A stretch of 57,825 nt of DNA from CAIYRG01 sp036273455 (GTDB taxonomy: Bacteria > Pseudomonadota > Alphaproteobacteria > Micropepsales > Micropepsaceae): NCBI GenBank assembly GCA_036273455.1, contig DASUHP010000076.1, positions 1 to 57,825 of the forward strand. Direction: 5' to 3'. The stretch's first letter is position 1. Every line of letters begins with the position of its first letter. Shown piece after piece: positions 9,201 through 18,121 of the stretch. The translations under genes and the position numbers were made by a program. The notes under the pieces are model-generated. The model was not told the origin of the DNA and made no database searches. It saw only the letters and a program-made list of their open reading frames with translations.

Positions 9201-9483
9201 GGTCGGTGGCGGCGGCACCTTCCCCTGCGCGATTAGCAACTACAGCAATATCGAAGCGCCTTTTTACACTTTCGATCTGTCACTGGGCTACGACACCGGC
9301 GACACTCCGGCCAACTACTTCCTGAAGCACATCGGGATTCAGTTGGTCATATCGGACCTGCTCGACAAACATCCGCCGTTCGAATACCGCACCAGCACCG
9401 GCGGCGGAAATCCGGCAGCGTTCGACATCCTCAAGGATCTTACGGGACGAACCTACAGTCTGAGTGTCACCAAGACCTGGTGA
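6205..9483 (+). CDS. TonB-dependent receptor (copy 2)
   Basis: Outer-membrane active transporter, 1092 residues. The ATG at 6205 follows GGGGGAGG by six bases; the in-frame TTG at 6190 is rejected. Residues 1-30 are a signal peptide (SLLGSASLLAMGGAGG, then ADAQQ). The plug has EQVLVTGSLIRGTVAVG, TNLGPQDF, LLLVDGHRFPGQG and LDVLLDGASATYGTNAMAG. A long barrel rich in Asn/Gly/aromatics ends in YSLSVTKTW, an aromatic C-terminus normal for BAM substrates. It heads the TBDR-OGT-PRMT set, with a strong terminator 18 bases after its stop, so downstream genes may be expressed less. Ligand unknown; the plug/barrel text resembles TBDRs of sphingomonad-type genomes, but no substrate can be assigned. Confidence 0.92.
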   Translation: MNPKTSRLASLLGSASLLAMGGAGGADAQQVAQAQMAQAAPMEVPEQVLVTGSLIRGTVAVGVPVTNLGPQDFTQSGAISTGDLFRTVPAANVIPGPVAVQSGANIERATRVNIRQLDTGDAPRTLLLVDGHRFPGQGNGICEIDPSIVPQLALDRLDVLLDGASATYGTNAMAGVINEVLKRGYDGAVTKLQFTGKPSGGNTALASQLYGRTWDSGDITLTYEWSENTPIKGNPSFNSKFSVDYSPWGLDNRTPIASAVPGIISPGKPAATLGSICSNCYSIPAGTGANWTAGASGIGPTLPGQAATLNWAAFQTAANNNVSNQRNPYDFGWYDAAQQKNSFAGTFDQRLFPWLTLFADGLWTNRRAEYANPPNLSPDTTSLLNVTVPTNNPYYPTGAPSGLHVLTDIAYAQGNVTDAYEVATMWNYGANIELPFDWEGKLYVSEQYDSSFNNVLGTPNVNAVSAALGWTLTTPGNVLGIPIAKSGSTTWTKPDTIPYLNLFCDPRAFRCNSPDTLNYISGVHMINEKYWVNEKGGQVDGPLFDLPAGQVKVAVGGIYTTDILNVGELDNTGAPTLQAPFLTDALHRADWAGFAQLNIPVVSNEMNIPLIRKLEIEGSWRHDQYSDVGGISVPKIAFNWLVEENIGLTIRGSWGTSFRAPGYGELSALLNNAIAAQNPIDTSLNPNSNITVNCNAPAGSGAFKLAHPSVGAGWNGATDNAGTAGTACGANARPVGLSFLGAGTVPIQAGLRQFVNTDQNKLGPERGNNFSFGGEIAPTFALLRGLDIQATWYSIKINGTLQSFGNPTSNSFNSSQLGFAYIVPTDLAAAGVDVANCSNNNNPTACPEFETMVRNILANPRNSVDPSILTTVTWLNDGGTMNAGFRHMDGIDWNWSYDYDAGDLGAFNIGQEGTYYLHDWTQAVGGAAILDQFHTTLGSLNGLDQVGVETLPRMHYRARVGWSNGPLSAALFTNYQSHFYNTQGAPPNVNFACATAGGTVGGGGTFPCAISNYSNIEAPFYTFDLSLGYDTGDTPANYFLKHIGIQLVISDLLDKHPPFEYRTSTGGGNPAAFDILKDLTGRTYSLSVTKTW

Positions 9484-9500
9484 TTTTTCCCTTTGCCTGA

Positions 9501-9531
9501 AAAGGCCGCGGGCTGTGCCCGCGGCCTTTTT
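9501..9531 (+). terminator. Strong Rho-independent terminator after TBDR
   Basis: A 13-base perfect stem (AAAGGCCGCGGGC / GCCCGCGGCCTTT) with a TGT loop, running into TTTT. It uncouples the abundant receptor transcript from the TPR-enzyme genes that follow on the same strand. Confidence 0.9.
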
Positions 9532-9592
9532 CGTTACCCGTATCTGCAACGTTTGACTGGCGGGCTGTACGAAACTCCGACACAGTCCACGG

Positions 9593-11803
9593 ATGGCGGA
9601 AAGACATCGTCCCAAACCGGCGACAGATCCGGATGCAGTGTTGCGTTTAGCGGCAACATTGCAGCGCAATGGCCGCGCAACAGAGGCACTGACTGCAGTC
9701 GGCAGCTTGTTGGCGATGCACCCGGAGAATGCTATGGCGTGGAATTTCCGCGGCAATCTGCAGCTCGAAACCGGTGCCCTTGCCGAAGCGCTCGCGTCAT
9801 ACGACCGGGCACTGACGCTAGATGGCAATTACGCGGTGGCACGCCACAACCGCGCTGTCTCATTGATGCAGAGCGGCCGGCCGGCCGATGCGGAGCAGGA
9901 ATTCGCGCGGCTCGTTGCGCTGAAACCCGGCGATCCCAATTCACTCGCATCGCTCGGCATTTGTCTCTGCGCGCAAGGCAAGCACGACGGAGCTCTCGCA
10001 GCTTTGGATCAGGCGATCGCGCTCGGAGCAGGAGACGCCAGCCTGCACAGGACCAGGGCAGAAGCGCTGCGCAACCTGAAGCGCCCCGCAGAAGCATTGA
10101 CCAGCTTTGATCGTGCGATTGCCGCCGGAGAGGATGCGGAGTCACGCGTTGGACGCGGAATGCTGCTTCTCTCCATGCACCGCGACAGCGATGCTCTCCC
10201 GGATTTCGATCGCGCGCTCGCTTTTTCCCGGACTGCCGCCGACGCATGGCTGGGCCGCGGTATTGCATTGTTTCGTCTTGGGCGGGCCGCCGAAGCGGCG
10301 CAAGCATTTGACGAATGCCTTCGCCTGCGGCCGGACGATAAAAACACGCTGTATAACCGGGCCAATACGCTGCTGGCATTGAAACGGTTCGATGATGCCG
10401 CCGTGGATGCGGAAGCCCTGCTTCAGCTCGATCCGCACCACGCCTATGCCGCAGGATTATTGCTGCATGCCCGGCTATATGCCTGCGACTGGAAGGATTA
10501 CCACGGCCTGTGCTCGAGCGCGGCCGAAGCCGTGAAGGGCGGCGAGCGTGCGATACATCCATTCCTGAACCTCGCGATTTCGGATGTGCCGGCGCTGAAC
10601 TTGCGCGCCGCCGGCATATTTGCCGGCGATCTCTATCCACCTGCTTCAGCGTCCTGCTGGCATGGCGAATTGTACCGTCATGACCGAATTCGCATCGTCT
10701 ATCTGTCGGCCGACTTCTATGAGCATGCGACGGCATTTCTGATGGCGGGCGTGTTTGAACGGCATGACCGGACGCGGTTCGAAACCATCGCAATATCTTA
10801 CGGTCCAGACGATCACAGCCAGATGCGCCACCGGCTGGAAACTGCCTTCGATCATTTTCTTGATGCGCGAATGCTGGGGGACCGTGCGGTTGCCGAACGA
10901 CTGCGCGAAATGGAAGTGGATATCGCAATCGACCTGAAGGGCTACACCGGTAACGCGCGCCCAGGTGTTCTCGCACAACGAGCGGCACCCATTCAGGTGC
11001 ATTATCTCGGTTATCCGGGAAGCCTCGGCACCAGCACGATCGATTACCTGATTGCAGATAAAATTGTCATTTCCCCCGACACGGCCGATGACTACGCCGA
11101 ACGTATTGTGTATCTCCCCGGCTGTTATCAGTGCAACGATTCGAACCGGCCCGATCCTGCGGTGAGCCCGGCGCGCGCAAGGTTGGGATTGCCGGAAGAT
11201 GGATTTGTGTTCTGCTGTTTTAACAGCAGTTTCAAAATTGGCCCCGGCATCTTCGCAACCTGGATGCGGATTTTGCGTGAGGTTCCGGACAGCGTGTTAT
11301 GGCTGCTGAAATCGCATCCGGCTGTCGTCACCAATCTCCGGCGCGAGGCTGTCCGGCACGGCATTGCGCCCGAGCGTCTGATCTTCGCGGACACCGTTCC
11401 TCTTCCGGAGCATCTGGCGCGTTTGCGTGTTGCCGATCTTGCGGTTGATACGTTTCCCTACGGCGCACATACCACTGCAAGCGACGCGGTCTGGGCCGGA
11501 GTCCCATTGCTAACGATTGCCGGCGAGAGTTTTGCTTCGCGTGTGGCGGCCAGTATCCTGACATCTGCGGGCCTGAGCGGACTGGTCGCCACGTCAGCGG
11601 ACGAATACTTCGAGCGCGCAATCACGCTCGCCCGGGATCGGCAAACTCTGGCGGAAATTCGCAATGGATTGCGAATCCGGCGCGCGACAATGCCACTGTT
11701 CGATACCGCGCTTTTCACGCGCCGGTTGGAAAGGGCCTATCTGATGATGTACGAGCGATATCAGGGCGGCCTGCCGCCGGCGTCTTTGACGGTAGCAGGA
11801 TGA
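9593..11803 (+). CDS. TPR protein with GT41 (O-GlcNAc transferase-like) domain (copy 2)
   Basis: 736 residues from an ATG with no clear ribosome-binding site. TPRs at about 15-295 (GALAEALASYDRALTLDGNY; RAAEAAQAFDECLRLRPDD). The catalytic GT41 region holds IVYLSADFYEH (His378), DIAIDLKGYTGNARPG, QVHYLGYPGSLG, FCCFNSSFKIG (Lys548) and TFPYGAHTTASDAVWAG. Both key positions of the family are kept, so it is likely active. No signal peptide: cytosolic. It is a paralogue of the 3602-5773 protein and 42 bases upstream of the TPR-PRMT copy 2, probably co-transcribed. Predicted to O-glycosylate Ser/Thr of a protein; target and sugar unknown. Confidence 0.92.
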   Translation: MAERHRPKPATDPDAVLRLAATLQRNGRATEALTAVGSLLAMHPENAMAWNFRGNLQLETGALAEALASYDRALTLDGNYAVARHNRAVSLMQSGRPADAEQEFARLVALKPGDPNSLASLGICLCAQGKHDGALAALDQAIALGAGDASLHRTRAEALRNLKRPAEALTSFDRAIAAGEDAESRVGRGMLLLSMHRDSDALPDFDRALAFSRTAADAWLGRGIALFRLGRAAEAAQAFDECLRLRPDDKNTLYNRANTLLALKRFDDAAVDAEALLQLDPHHAYAAGLLLHARLYACDWKDYHGLCSSAAEAVKGGERAIHPFLNLAISDVPALNLRAAGIFAGDLYPPASASCWHGELYRHDRIRIVYLSADFYEHATAFLMAGVFERHDRTRFETIAISYGPDDHSQMRHRLETAFDHFLDARMLGDRAVAERLREMEVDIAIDLKGYTGNARPGVLAQRAAPIQVHYLGYPGSLGTSTIDYLIADKIVISPDTADDYAERIVYLPGCYQCNDSNRPDPAVSPARARLGLPEDGFVFCCFNSSFKIGPGIFATWMRILREVPDSVLWLLKSHPAVVTNLRREAVRHGIAPERLIFADTVPLPEHLARLRVADLAVDTFPYGAHTTASDAVWAGVPLLTIAGESFASRVAASILTSAGLSGLVATSADEYFERAITLARDRQTLAEIRNGLRIRRATMPLFDTALFTRRLERAYLMMYERYQGGLPPASLTVAG

Positions 11804-11845
11804 ACGTGTTGCGGGATCGGCGATTCCTGCGGGCGGAATGAGGCA

Positions 11846-13165
11846 GTGAATCAAGACCAACTCCAGCAGGCGTTCAGGCTGTATCAGGAAGGCCGATTGG
11901 AATCCGCCGTAGAGCTGTTGCGCGGCTATTTGGCACAATCTCCATTCGATGCCCCGGCAAATCATCTCCTCGGAGCGATTTGTTACCGTCTCGGCAAACT
12001 GGATGCTGCGCGCGATCATCTTGTGCGCGCCTGCTCGGCGCCGGGCGCAAGGGCGGACATGTTCAACGATCTTGGAGCTGCCCTGAACGGACTTGGTGAT
12101 CAGGCCGGCGCAATCGCGGCATACGAACGCGCGCTAACGATGGAGCCCAATCAGCCCGTCATACTGAGCAATCTCGCGGTGGTATACCGGGAACAGGGCC
12201 AGCCGCAGCGCGCGATTGCTGCGCTGCGCCGGGCGCTGGCGATCAATCCGAATCTCGCCGAAGCGCAGTCGAATTTGCGAAACACGTACCGCGACATTGT
12301 TTCGCCATGGCATTTCCCGATGGTCAACGACCGGCCACGCAACGATGCATACCAGGCTGCGATCGCGCGCATGGTTCCCGGCCGTCGCGCACTCGATATC
12401 GGCACGGGTACCGGCCTGTTGGCAATGATGGCCGCCAAAGCCGGCGCGGCGAGCATCACCGCCTGTGAAGCGGACCCGGTCATCGCCGGTCACGCGCGCG
12501 ATATTGTTGCCCTGAATGGGCTATCCCATCAGGTCCGGGTGATCGCGAAACATTCGACCGCGCTGGCCCTTGGAACCGATTTGCCGCAGCGCGCGAATGT
12601 CCTGATCACCGAGACATTTTCGAGCGATCTTCTCAGCGAAGGGATCCTTGCGTCCATCGAACATGCACATCGCGAGTTGCTGACCGAAGATGCGGCCGTG
12701 ATACCTTACCGCGCCAGCGCATGGGCATATGTTGCCGGTGGAGCGAATATCGAAACCCTGCTTTTCGCGGGAAATTCCCACGGGTTCGACCTGACGCCGT
12801 TCAACGATTTCGCGCCCGCGCTGCTGCCTGTGAACCTGGACAATGTCCCGCACGAAATATTGTCGGACGATTTCGAGCTGTTCAGCTTCGATCTGCGGTC
12901 GCGGAATTTTCCGGTCGACGAACGCATCATCACTGTTCCGGTGACGCGCTCCGGGGTGGCGTCGGTCCTGGTGCAATGGATTCGTCTCGAGCTGGACGAC
13001 GCTGCGCAATACGAAAATCGGCCGGTGGCGCGGTTGCAGGCGGAAAATCACTGGACGCAGATCCTGCACCGCTTTCCGGAGCCATTGCATGGCGAGTCGG
13101 GCAGTAACGTCAGGCTGATCGCCCGGCACAACCGGCAGCAGATTTCTGTCGCGGTTGTGCGTTAA
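11846..13165 (+). CDS. TPR protein with PRMT7/9-like arginine methyltransferase domain (copy 2)
   Basis: 439 residues from a GTG (MNQDQLQQAF). TPRs at about 1-145. PRMT signature from 154: WHFPMVNDRPRNDAYQAAI, motif I ALDIGTGTGLLAMMAAKAGA (182-201), Glu208 of CEAD, IAKHST, the double-E loop ITETFSSDLLSEG with Glu256 and Glu265 nine apart, EHAHREL, and a THW-like NHWTQILHRF (His402-Trp403). These match PRMT7/PRMT9 text more closely than small-molecule methyltransferases. It is the last gene of the TBDR-OGT-PRMT set, and its stop overlaps the convergent copy 3 by four bases. Methylation of protein arginine is inferred from family features; activity in bacteria is not established here. Confidence 0.87.
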   Translation: MNQDQLQQAFRLYQEGRLESAVELLRGYLAQSPFDAPANHLLGAICYRLGKLDAARDHLVRACSAPGARADMFNDLGAALNGLGDQAGAIAAYERALTMEPNQPVILSNLAVVYREQGQPQRAIAALRRALAINPNLAEAQSNLRNTYRDIVSPWHFPMVNDRPRNDAYQAAIARMVPGRRALDIGTGTGLLAMMAAKAGAASITACEADPVIAGHARDIVALNGLSHQVRVIAKHSTALALGTDLPQRANVLITETFSSDLLSEGILASIEHAHRELLTEDAAVIPYRASAWAYVAGGANIETLLFAGNSHGFDLTPFNDFAPALLPVNLDNVPHEILSDDFELFSFDLRSRNFPVDERIITVPVTRSGVASVLVQWIRLELDDAAQYENRPVARLQAENHWTQILHRFPEPLHGESGSNVRLIARHNRQQISVAVVR

Positions 13166-14481
13166 GCGCGGCGCGTGATCGACAATTGCCGGCGGTTGTG
13201 TCCCGCGAGAATGTGCACGACTGTTCCTGCTGCCACGGCGAATGGCTGTGGAAACCGGTACAGTATCTGTGTCCAATGGGCTTCGGCCTGCGGATCTCGC
13301 GAAGGGCGATTCTCGTAATGGCTGACCCCATCGACGTCGAGTCGAATCCATTGCACCACGGCCGTTGCAATCCCCGATTTGGTCACCGGAATCGCGATTT
13401 CGCGGCTTTGCATCTCGAACATGGGCGAGGCGAGATCGAATCTGAACAGTTCGAAATCATCCGACAGGATGGCATGTGGCACATTGTTCAGCGTCACGGG
13501 AAACACGGGCGGCGCAAAGTCGTTGAAGGCTGAAAGGTCGAAGCCTTCGCTGCGGCCGGCGAACAGCATCGTCGCGAGCTCCGGACCGCCGGCGAGATAA
13601 CCCCTGGCAGCAGCGCAATCCGGAATGATGGTGGGATTCGGGATCAGCAATTCGCGATGCGCGTGCTCGATTGCCGGAAGAATCCCCTCGCTGAGCAGAT
13701 CGCTTGAGAAGGTCTCGGTAATCAGGACCTCAGCCCTTTCAGCGAGGTCCTGTCCAACGGAAAGCCCGGTCGAGTGTTTTGCTATGACGGTCACGCGATC
13801 GGCCAGCCCGTTGCTGGCAATGATCTCGCGTGCCCGTTCGGCGATCACGGTATTCCCTTCGCAGGTAGTGACGCTGGCAGCGCCTGCGCTCGCCGCAATC
13901 ATCGCGAGCAGACCAGCGCCTGTCCCGATCTCGAGCACGCGCTTTCCCGGAACAATTTGCGCGATTGCCTGCCGGTATGCTGCATTGCGCGGGTGATCAT
14001 TGATCATGGCAAAATGCCACGGTGGCACGACGTCCCGGTACGCGTTTCTCAGATTCAGCTGCGCGTCCGTCAGTTCCGGTTTCAGCGCAACGGCGCGGCG
14101 CAGCGTCTCAATGGCCCTGTGGGTTTCGCCCTGCGCGAGATAGATCACGCCAAGATTGCTGAGCGCATCCGCGTAATCGGGATCGAGCGCCAGCGCGCAA
14201 CGATAGGCGGCGACAGCGCCACGCAAATCATCAAGACCTTTTAGCGCCGCGCCATAGTTGTTGTACATTTCCGCAGTTGCGCCCGGACTCGCGCAGGCGT
14301 GTGCCAGATGATCGCGGGCCGCAGCAAATCGGCCTTGACGGTAATAAATCACGCCCAGCAGATGATTGGCAGGACCATCGGACGGAGAATTCCGGAGACA
14401 GGCATGCAGCAATTCCGCAGCCGGCTCGAGCCGGCCCGTTTTGTAATATTCGAATGCCTGCAGCAGTGGTGCCTGATTCAT
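13162..14481 (-). CDS. TPR protein with PRMT7/9-like arginine methyltransferase domain (copy 3)
   Basis: 439 residues from an ATG (MNQAPLLQAFEYYKTGRLEP), exactly the length of copy 2 and alignable without gaps. TPRs at 1-145; WHFAMINDHPRNAAY; motif I VLEIGTGAGLLAMIAASAGA; CEGN; ITETFSSDLLSEG with Glu256 and Glu265; AHWTQILYRF. Both catalytic glutamates and the HW are kept. It lies 58 bases downstream of the third TBDR on the same strand, so the pair is probably an operon. Copies 2 and 3 meet tail to tail sharing the TTAA at 13162-13165. Confidence 0.87.
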   Translation of the reverse strand: MNQAPLLQAFEYYKTGRLEPAAELLHACLRNSPSDGPANHLLGVIYYRQGRFAAARDHLAHACASPGATAEMYNNYGAALKGLDDLRGAVAAYRCALALDPDYADALSNLGVIYLAQGETHRAIETLRRAVALKPELTDAQLNLRNAYRDVVPPWHFAMINDHPRNAAYRQAIAQIVPGKRVLEIGTGAGLLAMIAASAGAASVTTCEGNTVIAERAREIIASNGLADRVTVIAKHSTGLSVGQDLAERAEVLITETFSSDLLSEGILPAIEHAHRELLIPNPTIIPDCAAARGYLAGGPELATMLFAGRSEGFDLSAFNDFAPPVFPVTLNNVPHAILSDDFELFRFDLASPMFEMQSREIAIPVTKSGIATAVVQWIRLDVDGVSHYENRPSRDPQAEAHWTQILYRFPQPFAVAAGTVVHILAGHNRRQLSITRRA

Positions 14482-14539
14482 CAGCGCAGCGGAGTCTATC
14501 GCGACATTCGCTGCGCTGGCAAATCGCCGTTTCCGTGTC

Positions 14540-17500
14540 TCACCACGTCTTGGTCAGCACCACTCCAATGGTTCGACCCTGATCGCTTTCGGAAATATCG
14601 TAGGTGGCGGGATTACCCGCGCCTGTTCCGATGCGGTATTCGAAGGCCGGCAATCTGTTGAGAATGTTCTGGATCACCAGCTGAATCTGCACGTGCTTCA
14701 GATAAACATTCGCCGGCTGATCGCCCGTGTCGTAGCCGAACGACAGGTCGAATGTGTAATAGGACGGCTCGATGTCCGAATAATTGCTGATCGCGCAGGG
14801 GAAACTCCCGCCGCCGATGGTGCCGCCGGACGTCAGGCAGGCGAAATTCACGTTCGGCGGAGCATTCTGGGTGTTGAAGAAATGGCCGGTGTAATTGACG
14901 AAGCCGGTGACCGACAGCGGGCCATCGCTCCAACCGAGCCGGCCGCGGTAACGCAGCCGCGGCAGTGACTCGACGCCGACCTGCGGAATTCCGTTCAGCG
15001 TGCCCAGCGTGGTGTGGAACAGATCCTGGATGGTTCCGGCTTCGGGATCGGTCGCGCTGAGGAAATTCGCGCTATACTGATGCAGATAATAGGTACCCAC
15101 AATACCGGTGTTCCACGCGCCGAGATCGCCGAGGTCGAGATCATAGCTGGCGGTGAAATCAATACCCTGGGCTTTGATGTAACCGGCATTGAAGGTTGCG
15201 CCGTCATTGATCCACACCACCGTGGAGAGGACGCCCGCCGGCACGGGATTGCGGGGGCTGGCGAGCAGTCCGGCCACCATATTCTCAAATTCAGGGCAGG
15301 TTGTCGGCGTATTGTTGTTGCTGCAACCCGCAACATCAACGCCCGCTTTGGCGATATCGGTTGGCACGATATAGGAAAAGCCGAGGCCGGGATCGTTGAC
15401 CGAAGTTGTGTTCGGATTGGCAAAGCCGCGGAGCGCGCCGGTGATCTTGATCTGATACCAGGTCGCCTGAATATCGAGCCCGCGCAGGAAAGCGGTGGGT
15501 GCGAATTCTCCGGTCAACGCCCAGTCCGTGGCGGTTTCGGGATGCAGGTGCTGGCCTGCGGTATTTGTGTAAAGCCGCATCCCTGCCGAATTCGCCACGC
15601 CGGCGGCGCCAAGTAGCGCCATTCCGATTGGCGCCGCTTTGGCGCCGCATGAATTGCCTGCCGTTCCGCCATTGTTGGTGTTCCCGTCCCAGCCGATGAA
15701 TCCCGCGCCGGGATTCAACAGCCGTCCGGCCATAGAATCTGCCGCCGGATTGCAATTGACGTTGATCAGCGCGTTCTGGGCAAACAATGAGGAGTTCCAG
15801 GCAGCAATCGCAGTCTTCGCCAATGGCGATTCTTCTGCGAATCCCGGTGCGCGGAATGAGGTGCCCCAGGCGCCGCGGATGGTCAGGCCGTAATCCTCGG
15901 TCAGCGTCCAGTTGAATGCGACCTTCGGATTGCTGGTGCCGCCGTTGAATCCACCCTGCTGATGGTACTGGTCGTGCCGCCATGATCCTTCGATGTCCAG
16001 CTGGCGCACGAGCGGGATAGAATTGGCGTCACTGACGAGTGGCACATTCAATTGTGAGAAGACGGCAAACCATTGCTTGCTTGCCGAATCGAGAAGGCTG
16101 GGCACCAAAAGCGACGGCGTGGCGGTGTTGTCAAAGACGTGGAAAGCGAACTGGGACGATACGTATACAGCGCCGACCGCAAGCTTCACATCGCCCGCCG
16201 GCAGCGAAAACAGGGGGCCATCAAAATCCGCACCCTTCTGATTAATCCAGACTTCCGACTGATAGGCGCGGACGCCCTGGATGTAACCGATTGTCGCGGG
16301 CGAGTTGCACTGGAAGGCGCGCGGATCGCAGAACAGATCGAGATAAGGAACGGTCGAGGGCCGGGTCCATGTCCCGACGCCCGGGAAGGTGCCGACACCG
16401 GCACTTGCCGGCATGGTCCAGCCGAGAGCCGCGGAAACAGCATTGGGATTGACCGCGTGGACCGCGGAACTCGTGTCGTTGAAGGTCTCTCCGTAATAGA
16501 GCTTTCCTTCCCACCCGAACGGGAGATCGAGGTTAAAGCCGCCAAGATAGCGATCGGCGATCTCGTGGGCCGATGTGAGAGGATTGGCCTCCAGTGAAAT
16601 GTTGTAATTGACTTTGAGATTGTTCGGGGCGCCGATCGGATAATAGGGATTGGACGTCGGGACCTGAACCAGAAGGTCGTTACCCGACGCGGGCGAGAGG
16701 GTCGCGGGATTCACATATTGCGCCTGGCGGTTGTCATAAAAACCTTCGGCAAAGATCGATACAAAGCCGATCAGATGCTGATCGAATGTTCCCACGACGG
16801 CGTTGCGCTGCTGCGCCGCGTCGTACCACGAAATCGAATAGGGGTTAATTTCATTGCGCGTGCCGTTGAGGTCATTGCCGAGACCGCCATTCGCGGCCAC
16901 TGCAAATGTTGACCAAACCAGCGGATTGGGAGTTGCGTTGTAGTTCGACCCGGCACCCGCTGGAATGGCATAACAATTGTTGCAAGCCTGCCCGAACGCA
17001 GCAGCGCCACCGGTGCTGGTGGACGGGTTGAGTGATGTCTCGGCCGTTTGGGTCGGATTGCCGACTGAAATGGTTCCGGGAATGGAGGACCGGATCGGCT
17101 GGCGGTTGTCCAGGCCAAACGGCGCGAAATTATAGGACAGATTGGAACGCGCGCTGCCCTTCAGCGGCGAATCGTCGTCCCATTCATAAGTCAGCGTGAT
17201 ATCGCCGCCTTCCCAGGTCCGGCCCCACAGTTGAGAGCCCTGATATTCCGATTTTCCATCGGCCTGGCTGGTTTTTAATTGCGTGACCGCGCCGTCATAG
17301 CCGCGCTTCAGGATGATGTTCACGACGCCGGTAACTGCGTCGGATCCGTAAGTCGCCGATGCGCCATCCACCAGGATGTCAATGCGATCCAGCGCCAGCG
17401 CGGGGATGATTGAAGGATCGATGGCGCACAGCGCTTCGCCCTGCCCGGGGAAACGGTAGCCGTCGATCATCAGCAGTGCACGCGTCCCGTCGTTGGGATC

Positions 17501-17848
17501 GAGGCCGCGGATATTTACGCGGGTCTCCTTGCCAATATTGTTATTGGCATTTGTGCCGACCGGACCGGGCGTCACATTGGCAAAGGGCGTGGTCCTGAAC
17601 AGGTCGGCGGTGGTCAGCGCGCCGGTCTGCGCATAGTCCTGCGGGCCGAGATTAGTGACCGGTACGCCGACCGCGACGGTGCCCCGAATCAGAGACCCGG
17701 TGATCAGCACCTGCTCCTGCACTTCCGGAACGGCCTGGGCGGTCTGTTCCTGCGCAACCTGCTGTGCCGACGCACCACCGGCGCCTGACATTGCCAGCAG
17801 CGATGCAGATCCCAACAAGGATGTAAGTTTGGATGTCTTCGAATTCAT
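14540..17848 (-). CDS. TonB-dependent receptor (copy 3)
   Basis: 1102 residues from the ATG at 17846-17848, preceded by GAGAGGGGACC; the upstream in-frame start at 17890 lacks a leader and is rejected. Signal peptide (SLLGSASLLAMSGAGG, then ASAQQ), TonB-box-like EQVLITGSLIRGTVAVG, plug LLMIDGYRFPGQG and IDILVDGASATYGSDAVTG with VVNIILKRGYDGA, then a long barrel ending VVLTKTW. The barrel ends of copies 2 and 3 share passages such as HFFNTQNAPPNVNFAC and IPQVGVESLPR/LDQVGVETLPR, so they are true paralogues with probably similar ligands. It heads the leftward TBDR-PRMT unit. The 270 bases upstream hold no recognised motif, though they contain an A-rich stretch near 18030. Confidence 0.92.
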   Translation of the reverse strand: MNSKTSKLTSLLGSASLLAMSGAGGASAQQVAQEQTAQAVPEVQEQVLITGSLIRGTVAVGVPVTNLGPQDYAQTGALTTADLFRTTPFANVTPGPVGTNANNNIGKETRVNIRGLDPNDGTRALLMIDGYRFPGQGEALCAIDPSIIPALALDRIDILVDGASATYGSDAVTGVVNIILKRGYDGAVTQLKTSQADGKSEYQGSQLWGRTWEGGDITLTYEWDDDSPLKGSARSNLSYNFAPFGLDNRQPIRSSIPGTISVGNPTQTAETSLNPSTSTGGAAAFGQACNNCYAIPAGAGSNYNATPNPLVWSTFAVAANGGLGNDLNGTRNEINPYSISWYDAAQQRNAVVGTFDQHLIGFVSIFAEGFYDNRQAQYVNPATLSPASGNDLLVQVPTSNPYYPIGAPNNLKVNYNISLEANPLTSAHEIADRYLGGFNLDLPFGWEGKLYYGETFNDTSSAVHAVNPNAVSAALGWTMPASAGVGTFPGVGTWTRPSTVPYLDLFCDPRAFQCNSPATIGYIQGVRAYQSEVWINQKGADFDGPLFSLPAGDVKLAVGAVYVSSQFAFHVFDNTATPSLLVPSLLDSASKQWFAVFSQLNVPLVSDANSIPLVRQLDIEGSWRHDQYHQQGGFNGGTSNPKVAFNWTLTEDYGLTIRGAWGTSFRAPGFAEESPLAKTAIAAWNSSLFAQNALINVNCNPAADSMAGRLLNPGAGFIGWDGNTNNGGTAGNSCGAKAAPIGMALLGAAGVANSAGMRLYTNTAGQHLHPETATDWALTGEFAPTAFLRGLDIQATWYQIKITGALRGFANPNTTSVNDPGLGFSYIVPTDIAKAGVDVAGCSNNNTPTTCPEFENMVAGLLASPRNPVPAGVLSTVVWINDGATFNAGYIKAQGIDFTASYDLDLGDLGAWNTGIVGTYYLHQYSANFLSATDPEAGTIQDLFHTTLGTLNGIPQVGVESLPRLRYRGRLGWSDGPLSVTGFVNYTGHFFNTQNAPPNVNFACLTSGGTIGGGSFPCAISNYSDIEPSYYTFDLSFGYDTGDQPANVYLKHVQIQLVIQNILNRLPAFEYRIGTGAGNPATYDISESDQGRTIGVVLTKTW

Positions 17849-18121
17849 GGTCCCCTCTCCTCGCAGATTCGCCAAAGGATCTGCGTCCAAACCTGCTCTC
17901 CCTGTCCGCGAGAACAGAGCTACGACCCGAAACGAATGCTTACCCCCGTGGAGCTACCGCTCATCGCGCAGGTGCGACTCCACAACTTGAGCGTTAGCTA
18001 AAATTCGCGGATGGTCAATCGTTATGAATAAAAAATGAAAAAATGATCAGACAATGAGGCCAACCTGACAACAGGCTTACATCTGCGATGACACCATCGA
18101 CAGCATTAACGATTGCCGAAT

